Positions 1-4,441 of a stretch of DNA of 5,624 nucleotides are shown in pieces (within the stretch, counting starts at the first letter, position 1; every line of letters begins with the position of its first letter). Below the pieces are notes generated by a model. It was not told the DNA's origin, ran no database searches, and saw nothing but the letters and a program-made list of their open reading frames with translations. The DNA comes from Propionibacteriaceae bacterium (GTDB lineage Bacteria > Actinomycetota > Actinomycetes > Propionibacteriales > Propionibacteriaceae): contig JAGXHS010000167.1 of the NCBI GenBank assembly GCA_024636075.1, positions 1-5,624 on the forward strand, written 5' to 3'. Position numbers and translations under genes: made by a program.

Positions 1-143
1 GCGCTCACTCGCTCGATCCCGTCGTGGCTCGGACCGGTGCCCGACCTGGTGACGAGCCGCACCCGGTTCCCCTCGCGTGCCAGGAGAGTGGCGACGGTCG
101 ACCCAACCGATCCTGCGCCGACGACGACATGCAGTTCATGCAT
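1..143 (-). CDS. NAD(P)-binding Rossmann-fold protein, epimerase-like (partial, N-terminal 47 codons)
   Basis: Only the first 47 codons are present; the gene continues past the left edge. The protein opens with a beta strand (HVVVGAG) leading into the dinucleotide-binding glycine motif G9-A-G-S-V-G14, then helix STVATLLAREG and second strand VRLVTRSG. An Arg (R33) rather than an Asp/Glu at the end of that strand suggests NADP(H) preference. The pattern VVGAGxVGS...LVTRSG is typical of actinobacterial NAD-dependent epimerase/dehydratase-family proteins (atypical SDR). The substrate cannot be inferred because the catalytic region is outside the window. The ATG at 143-141 is chosen because a strong Shine-Dalgarno sequence (AGGGAGG, plus-strand 150-156) lies 6 nt upstream. 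It is transcribed divergently from the small membrane protein gene. Rossmann fold is confident; family name is moderately so. Confidence 0.85.
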   Translation of the reverse strand, partial: MHELHVVVGAGSVGSTVATLLAREGNRVRLVTRSGTGPSHDGIERVS

Positions 144-283
144 GACAAGCCTCCCTGTGAGCGGCGGAACAACACTATTGCGACGATGCGTCAGAATGGA
201 GTGAGTCGATTGATCGGAGCTGCGTTGTCCCCCCGTGTAGCGTGCCAGCTGATCGGTTCAGCCAGCGATGGGAAAGCAACCAC
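144..283. promoter_or_regulatory. Divergent intergenic region
   Basis: This 140-bp spacer separates the two divergent genes and must hold the promoter of the epimerase-like gene and probably that of the membrane protein. Weak candidates only: on the minus strand TAGTGT (plus-strand 172-177) could be a -10, giving a leader of about 20 nt that includes the AGGGAGG site; its -35 is poor. On the plus strand TAGCGT at 238-243 fits TANNNT, but no -35 is well spaced. A small dyad GACG-ATG-CGTC lies at 182-192, and the heptamer TGATCGG occurs twice (211-217 and 250-256). None of these is strong enough to call an operator. Confidence 0.4.
150..156 (-). promoter_or_regulatory. Shine-Dalgarno of the epimerase-like gene
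   Basis: Read on the minus strand this is AGGGAGG, 6 nt before the ATG at 143-141. It is the best ribosome binding site in the window and fixes the start of the epimerase-like gene. Confidence 0.8.
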
Positions 284-712
284 ATGAGGGCACTGAAACG
301 AACCGCCACCCAAGGCCTCGGGTACCTGGTCTCGATCGTGGTGATCTACAACGTGCCGGTGATTCTGGTGGCGACCCGGAGTTCTGTCACCGACGAGCAG
401 ATGCTGCGGTTGTTGCAGATCTCGCTGCTGGCGATCAATCCGTTCACGAACTTGGCGTTGGCGGCCACCTTCGCCTTCCGCAAGGGTTGGGGATGGTGGT
501 TGCCGGTGCTGATGGGTCTGTTGTTCATCCCCACCGTGTTCAACATCTACAACGCCTCTGCCTTGCCCTACGTCCTCGTCTACATCGCCTTCGGCATGCT
601 GGGCATCATGCCGGGTCGGTGGCTGAAGGAGAAGCGCTACCAGCTGCGCAACCCACAGCCGGTGCGGGTTCCCCCGGAACAGGACAAATGGCCCGATCTC
701 AGGGAGAAGTGA
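284..712 (+). CDS. Small four-helix integral membrane protein, function unknown
   Basis: A 142-aa hydrophobic protein that I do not recognise as a named family. It has four likely membrane segments: about residues 11-30, 43-65, 69-89 and 92-109. Helix 2 contains a polar N52-P-F-T-N56 motif, and helices 3-4 have an F-I-P-T-V-F-N-I-Y-N stretch followed by S/A-L; such Asn/Pro-rich signatures suggest conserved packing, not a random hydrophobic ORF. The short N-terminus (RALKR) and the charged 30-residue tail from R112 (KEKR, then a Pro-rich segment) are both basic near the membrane, consistent with both ends in the cytoplasm. No catalytic motif is visible. The ATG at 284 is preferred over an in-frame GTG at 242 because the extra 14 residues are polar and the GTG has no ribosome site; GGGA at 270-273 is a weak, slightly distant site for 284. 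It lies 47 bp before the ABC-F gene on the same strand. Confidence 0.75.
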   Translation: MRALKRTATQGLGYLVSIVVIYNVPVILVATRSSVTDEQMLRLLQISLLAINPFTNLALAATFAFRKGWGWWLPVLMGLLFIPTVFNIYNASALPYVLVYIAFGMLGIMPGRWLKEKRYQLRNPQPVRVPPEQDKWPDLREK

Positions 713-725
713 GCGGCCACAATTC

Positions 726-760
726 TTGGTACCGGGTGTGATGAGGGAATAATGCACGGG
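726..760 (+). promoter_or_regulatory. Predicted promoter of the ABC-F gene, leaderless layout
   Basis: TTGGTA at 726-731 (4 of 6 to TTGACA), a 16-bp spacer, and AATAAT at 748-753 (5 of 6 to TATAAT). Transcription would begin about 7 nt after the hexamer, at or next to the GTG start at 760. The only Shine-Dalgarno-like string (AGGGA, 744-748) is 11 nt away, further than usual, so a leaderless mRNA is the simpler reading. Confidence 0.55.
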
Positions 761-2358
761 TGCTGAATGTGAAAGATGTCGAAGTCCGGGCCGGCGCACG
801 GCTGTTGTTGTCCCCTGTCTCCTTCCAGGTGATCGGTGGCGACAAGATCGGTCTGGTGGGGCGCAACGGTGCCGGGAAGACGACCCTCACCAGAATTCTG
901 GCCGGTGAGGGCCTGTCGGCAGCCGGTCAAGTCACCCGCACCGGGCAGTTGGGCTACCTGCCGCAGGATCCACGTGACGGCGACCTGGACTCGCTGGCAC
1001 GGAATCGCATCCTGTCTGCACGCGGTCTGGATCGCATCCTGGTGCGGATGCGGGATCTCGAGGACGCGATGAGCAGTACCCAGGACGACGAACGGACCGC
1101 GGCGATGGAGGCATACACCCGTGCCGAGGCGCAATTGGTCGCTGCAGGTGGTTACGCTGCCGAGTCGGAAGCTGCCAGGATCGCCGCGAACCTGGGCCTG
1201 CCGGATCGGGTGCTGGAGCAGCCACTGCGCAACCTGTCCGGTGGTCAGAGGCGCCGCGTCGAACTGGCCAGGATCCTGTTCTCCGGCGCCGACACGCTGC
1301 TCCTGGACGAGCCGACGAACCACCTCGATGCGGATTCGATCGTTTGGCTGCGGGCCTTCCTGCAGGGCTACCACGGCGGGCTGATCATGATCAGCCACGA
1401 CACTGGATTGTTGGAGGCCACCGTCAACAAGGTCTTCCACCTCGATGCCAACCGCGCCGAGATGGACATCTATTCGATGGGGTGGAAGCTCTACCTGAGC
1501 CAGCGTGAGACCGACGAGAAACGACGCAAGCGGGAACGCGCCAACGCCGAGAAGAAGGCGGGGCAGCTGATGGCGCAGGCGGACAAGATGCGCGCCACTG
1601 CCACCAAGGCGGTCGCTGCGCAGAACATGGCCCGACGCGCCGAACGGCTGCTGGCCGGACTGGACGAGGAGCGGGCCAGTGACAAGGTGGCCGCGATCCG
1701 GTTCCCTGCGCCCGCCCCCTGCGGGAAGACCCCACTGATGGCCGGTGAGCTCTCCAAGTCGTACGGATCGTTGGAGGTCTTCACCGACGTGGACCTGGCC
1801 ATCGACCGTGGTTCACGAGTGGTCATCCTGGGCCTCAACGGTGCCGGCAAGACGACCTTGTTGCGCATCCTTGCGGGGGTGGAGGATCCGGACACCGGTG
1901 GGCTGAAACCAGGCCACGGTCTGCGGATCGGGTACTTCGCGCAGGAACACGACATGCTGGATCTCTCGCAGACGGTGTTGGAGAACATGACCTCTGCCGC
2001 GCCGGAACTCAGCTCCACCGAGTGCCGCCGGGTTCTGGGCGGATTCCTGTTCTCGGGCGACGACGCGGAGAAACCGGCCCGGGTGCTGTCCGGAGGGGAG
2101 AAGACCCGGCTGGCATTGGCGACGCTGGTGGTGTCATCAGCCAACGTGCTGCTGCTGGACGAACCAACGAACAACCTCGATCCGGCGTCCCGCAAAGAAG
2201 TGCTGAAGGCGCTGGGTACCTATTCCGGCGCAGTGGTTCTGGTGACGCACGACGAGGGCGCCGTCCAGGCCCTTGAACCGGATCGGGTACTGCTGTTGCC
2301 CGACGGTTCTGAGGACCTGTGGTCCGCCGACTACGCAGACCTGGTGTGCCTGGCCTGA
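760..2358 (+). CDS. ABC-F family ATPase (two NBDs, ribosome-associated type)
   Basis: A 532-aa cytoplasmic protein with two complete nucleotide-binding domains and no membrane segment, the hallmark of ABC-F proteins, which bind the ribosomal E site and modulate translation; some members give antibiotic resistance by target protection. NBD1: Walker A G34-RNGAGK-T41, signature LSGGQ 159-163, Walker B with D183/E184, switch His H213. NBD2: Walker A G358-LNGAGK-T365, signature LSGGE 443-447, D467/E468, H497. Both catalytic glutamates are present, so both sites look ATPase-competent. The linker (about 245-320) is rich in Lys, Arg, Glu and Ala and predicted helical, matching the arm that contacts P-site tRNA. 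From memory it resembles the actinobacterial group containing Mycobacterium tuberculosis Rv1473, annotated there as a macrolide transporter ATPase; the lack of membrane domains argues against transport. GTG 760 is the first start after the in-frame stop at 742-744. Whether it is housekeeping or protective against a drug cannot be told. Confidence 0.96.
   Translation: MLNVKDVEVRAGARLLLSPVSFQVIGGDKIGLVGRNGAGKTTLTRILAGEGLSAAGQVTRTGQLGYLPQDPRDGDLDSLARNRILSARGLDRILVRMRDLEDAMSSTQDDERTAAMEAYTRAEAQLVAAGGYAAESEAARIAANLGLPDRVLEQPLRNLSGGQRRRVELARILFSGADTLLLDEPTNHLDADSIVWLRAFLQGYHGGLIMISHDTGLLEATVNKVFHLDANRAEMDIYSMGWKLYLSQRETDEKRRKRERANAEKKAGQLMAQADKMRATATKAVAAQNMARRAERLLAGLDEERASDKVAAIRFPAPAPCGKTPLMAGELSKSYGSLEVFTDVDLAIDRGSRVVILGLNGAGKTTLLRILAGVEDPDTGGLKPGHGLRIGYFAQEHDMLDLSQTVLENMTSAAPELSSTECRRVLGGFLFSGDDAEKPARVLSGGEKTRLALATLVVSSANVLLLDEPTNNLDPASRKEVLKALGTYSGAVVLVTHDEGAVQALEPDRVLLLPDGSEDLWSADYADLVCLA
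1379..1396. repeat. Perfect 18-bp palindrome inside the ABC-F gene
   Basis: GGCTGATCATGATCAGCC is identical to its own reverse complement over all 18 bases. It covers the codons for G-L-I-M-I-S-H, the NBD1 switch region. Part of the symmetry is forced by the conserved ISH residues; the rest depends on codon choice. It may be chance. Confidence 0.6.
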
Positions 2359-2366
2359 CCGAGGCT

Positions 2367-2404
2367 TTGGGAGGCATTCTGCGAAGAAGTTAGAATCTCT
2401 TCTA
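2367..2404 (+). promoter_or_regulatory. Predicted promoter of the LTA-synthase-like gene, leaderless layout
   Basis: TTGGGA at 2367-2372 (4 of 6 to TTGACA), an 18-bp spacer, and TAGAAT at 2391-2396 (5 of 6 to TATAAT). The hexamer ends 7 nt before the ATG at 2404, so the transcript should begin at or next to the start codon. The 12 bases before ATG (AATCTCTTCT and flanks) contain no Shine-Dalgarno sequence. It lies wholly in the 45-bp gap after the ABC-F stop. Confidence 0.65.
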
Positions 2405-4347
2405 TGTCCCGTCTCCGCCCGTTCATCCGGCGTTCGCTCACGCCCACGAACAGAATCCTGCACCTGCTGGTACTGACCGTGCCCGTGGGTGTGCTGGGCG
2501 TGGTCTTGAAGGCGCTGCGGGTCTCGCACCTGTCGTACTCGCCGGGACCACTTGCGGCCTGGTCAACACTGACCAGCGACACCGCATTCGCGCTCGGCTG
2601 GATCCTGTTGTGGGTGGTCGTGTGCCGGATGCCCCGGCAACCGGCGAGCAAACGCCTCTGGCTCCTCGTCGCCCATCTGGCGACCGCGGTTCTCGCGATC
2701 CTGTTGGTGAGCTACCACGAGTACCAGCTACGCACCGGAGTAGCGCTGGACTGGCAGATGATCAGCGTCGCCGTCCTGCATCCGGGGGAGATCACCGGGG
2801 TGGTCGGCTCCCAGATGGGATCGTCCGACGTGACACTGCTGGTGTTGGCAGTGGTGCTGAGTCTGGTCTTTCCGTTCTGGGCGAGTCCTCGACTGAACGC
2901 CGCGCTCGGGCAGCGGCGGTGGCTGGAGCAGATCCGGTACGCCACTCGACATCGGCTGCGTCGCAGGGCCTTGGTTCTCATCGGTATCGGCCTGCTGGTG
3001 GCGTCCACGTGGACAGCGCCCACTGCTTCAGCGCGGTTTGGGCGGGCTCCGTTGACCAACCTGGTGATGGCGCCGATCGATGCCGCCACTGCCTTTCCGG
3101 TGCAGCTGAACGACCCCGTGCCGACGCATGACCCCAACCAGGGATCGCTGAGGCCGACAGCCGACGAGCACCCCAATCTCGTGGTGATCACACTGGAGTC
3201 GCAGCGGGCGACGGAGCTGCTGCCGGATGTCGGCGAACCCATCACTCCTGTGTTGGACGAGTTGCGCCGCACCAGTCTCACCGCCACCCGGGCCTACACG
3301 ATCCTTCCGCACACCTCGAAGGCGCTGGTGGCGACCCAGTGCGGGGTGGAGCCGCCGTTCGACCACCAGAACACCGAGTCAGACCCTGACGGCCTCTATG
3401 CCAAGTGCCTGCCCGAGATGCTGTCGGAACAGGGCTACCAGACGGCTTACTTCCAGTCCGCCACCGAAACCTTCGAGCGGCGCAGGAAACTGGCACGCGC
3501 GATGGGCTACGACCATTTCCGTGCGGTCGATTCGATGGCCAAGTCCGGGTTCTCGAAGGCCAACTACTTTGGTTTCGAGGACGACATCATGCTGAAACCC
3601 AGCCGTGACTGGCTGGCGCGCAACGGCACCCGGTCGCCGTTCCTGCTGACCTATCTGACTGTCAGCGCCCACCACGACTACACCCTCCCCAAACTGACGG
3701 AGAAGCGCTACGTCGACGACCCACTGATGAACAAGTACCTGAACGGGGTGCGTTACCAGGATCGTTTCGTGGGCAAGGTGATCCAACAGTTCAAGGACTT
3801 GGGGTTGTACGACGACACCGTGTTCATCATCGTCGGCGACCACGGCGAGGGCTTCGGTGAGCATGGCCGATGGTCCCACGACAACATTCCCAACGAAGAA
3901 GGACTCCGGATACCTTTGCTCGTACACGATCCCCGCAGCCCCAAAGCGGTGACGGTGGATCAACCCGTGCAGCAGACGGCGATCCTTCCCACGGCCGCCG
4001 AACTTCTGGGCTACCGGTTGGTGGATGCTGTGCAGGAGGACAGGTCCTTGCTCGCTGGTGGGAGTCGCGGCATCTTGAACTTCACCTGCATCGACACCGG
4101 TCAGTGCGTGTCCCGTCTGGTGGGCGACCGCAAGTACATCCATTTCTTCTCAGACCGCAGGGACCAGGTCTTCGACGTCGTCCAGGACCCCCACGAAACC
4201 AGGGACCTGATCGAGAGCACCGATCGCGAATGGGTGAGGCGTCAACGCGATGAAGTACTGCGCTGGTGGCTTGATGTCGACCAGCGATACCAGAACGTCC
4301 GGGTTGCGGCGACCCCGTCAGCCAGTACAACCCCAAGTGGAAAGTGA
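2404..4347 (+). CDS. LTA synthase-like membrane phosphatase/sulfatase-fold transferase
   Basis: A 647-aa membrane-anchored enzyme, nearly the length of Staphylococcus aureus LtaS (646 aa). Five membrane helices (about 17-36, 60-74, 85-103, 143-159, 189-205) precede an extracellular alkaline-phosphatase-superfamily domain from about 255. Family metal and nucleophile positions are visible: E265 in TLESQ, T304 in LPHTSKA as predicted nucleophile, D479-H480 in VGDHGEG, and H423 in VSAHHDY. These match LtaS E255, T300, D475/H476 and H416 by my hand alignment. Such enzymes move phosphoglycerol from phosphatidylglycerol onto a glycolipid-anchored polymer or glycan; the related sulfatase fold also includes phosphoethanolamine transferases, so the exact substrate is open. 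A-S-A at 208-210 just after helix 5 could be a signal peptidase I site. The tail is Ser/Thr/Pro-rich (TPSASTTPSGK). The ATG at 2404 is the first in frame beside the promoter and is followed by a basic segment and helix 1. It starts 45 bp after the ABC-F gene. Confidence 0.92.
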   Translation: MSRLRPFIRRSLTPTNRILHLLVLTVPVGVLGVVLKALRVSHLSYSPGPLAAWSTLTSDTAFALGWILLWVVVCRMPRQPASKRLWLLVAHLATAVLAILLVSYHEYQLRTGVALDWQMISVAVLHPGEITGVVGSQMGSSDVTLLVLAVVLSLVFPFWASPRLNAALGQRRWLEQIRYATRHRLRRRALVLIGIGLLVASTWTAPTASARFGRAPLTNLVMAPIDAATAFPVQLNDPVPTHDPNQGSLRPTADEHPNLVVITLESQRATELLPDVGEPITPVLDELRRTSLTATRAYTILPHTSKALVATQCGVEPPFDHQNTESDPDGLYAKCLPEMLSEQGYQTAYFQSATETFERRRKLARAMGYDHFRAVDSMAKSGFSKANYFGFEDDIMLKPSRDWLARNGTRSPFLLTYLTVSAHHDYTLPKLTEKRYVDDPLMNKYLNGVRYQDRFVGKVIQQFKDLGLYDDTVFIIVGDHGEGFGEHGRWSHDNIPNEEGLRIPLLVHDPRSPKAVTVDQPVQQTAILPTAAELLGYRLVDAVQEDRSLLAGGSRGILNFTCIDTGQCVSRLVGDRKYIHFFSDRRDQVFDVVQDPHETRDLIESTDREWVRRQRDEVLRWWLDVDQRYQNVRVAATPSASTTPSGK

Positions 4348-4437
4348 ACGCAGGCCAAGAAGGAAGCAGAAATCAAAGAGGGAGAAAGAAATCAAAGCGG
4401 AAGTGAGTGCGTCTGACGTCGTCTGGTCGAGGACCAG
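4348..4437 (+). promoter_or_regulatory. Purine-rich leader of the ABC exporter gene
   Basis: The 90 bp between the LTA-synthase-like stop and the exporter start. Bases 4357-4403 are 41/47 purines with 26 A, quite unlike the GC-rich surroundings. No convincing -10/-35 pair is seen within it; TTGCGG (4304) and TACAAC (4326) at a 16-bp spacing inside the preceding gene is a weak option, so readthrough from upstream is likely. No terminator-type hairpin with a T-run follows the upstream gene. The 3' end carries a mini-ORF and a hairpin at the exporter start, listed separately. Confidence 0.5.
4362..4399 (+). repeat. 19-bp imperfect tandem repeat (two units)
   Basis: Units 4362-4380 and 4381-4399 lie head to tail and match at 15 of 19 bases. 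They share the perfect core AGAAATCAAAG at 4368-4378 and 4387-4397. They lie in the non-coding leader of the exporter. Confidence 0.8.
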
Positions 4438-4441
4438 GTGA
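4403..4441 (+). CDS. Possible 12-codon leader ORF overlapping the exporter start
   Basis: GTG at 4403 opens 12 codons (V/M-SASDVVWSRTR) ending in TGA 4439-4441, which overlaps the exporter GTG start as GTGA, a classical translational-coupling junction. The ribosome binding site is poor (GCGGAA directly upstream; GGGAG 18 nt upstream), and the same frame is open further 5', so this may be an accident. Speculative. Confidence 0.2.
   Translation: MSASDVVWSRTR
4420..4440 (+). promoter_or_regulatory. Hairpin over the exporter ribosome site and start codon
   Basis: CTGGTC (4423-4428), loop GAG, GACCAG (4432-4437) form a perfect 6-bp stem that ends directly at the GTG start. Two G-U wobbles and a C-G pair (4420-4440) can extend it through the start codon. 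The probable Shine-Dalgarno GAGGA (4429-4433) lies in the loop and 3' arm. It has no T-run, so it is not a terminator. It could limit translation, or as DNA serve as a dyad operator. Confidence 0.5.

Noticed and set aside
242..283. GTG 242 as the start of the membrane protein, adding 14 residues.
   Set aside because: There is no ribosome site or -10 hexamer at a leaderless distance, and the added residues are polar and unlike the family-type short basic N-terminus.
741..766. Two tiny ORFs (ATG 741-752 and ATG 752-766) just before or overlapping the ABC-F start, like a regulatory leader peptide.
   Set aside because: They have 3 and 4 codons and would lie upstream of the start of transcription if the AATAAT promoter is right. 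Nothing else supports an attenuator.
637..1440. Long minus-strand open frame opposite the ABC-F gene.
   Set aside because: It is antisense to a gene with all ABC motifs intact, and its Gln/His/Arg-rich translation has no recognisable domain, as expected of high-GC shadow frames.
760..2358. ABC-F protein read as a macrolide efflux ATPase.
   Set aside because: Both NBDs are fused with the charged ABC-F linker and there is no membrane domain in it or paired with it; the neighbouring exporter carries its own NBD.
2359..2390. Possible terminator after the ABC-F gene.
   Set aside because: No stable GC hairpin followed by a T-run is present in the 45-bp gap; the region is better read as the promoter of the next gene.
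3379..4143. 254-codon minus-strand open frame opposite the LTA-synthase-like gene.
   Set aside because: It overlaps the conserved catalytic domain coding on the plus strand and has no domain or ribosome site of its own.
4250..4441. Open frame with a Lys/Arg/Glu-rich tail that could be a frameshifted extension of the LTA-synthase-like protein.
   Set aside because: The main frame has a clean stop at 4345-4347 after a typical Ser/Thr/Pro tail, no slippery site is evident, and the basic peptide is explained by the purine-rich tract.
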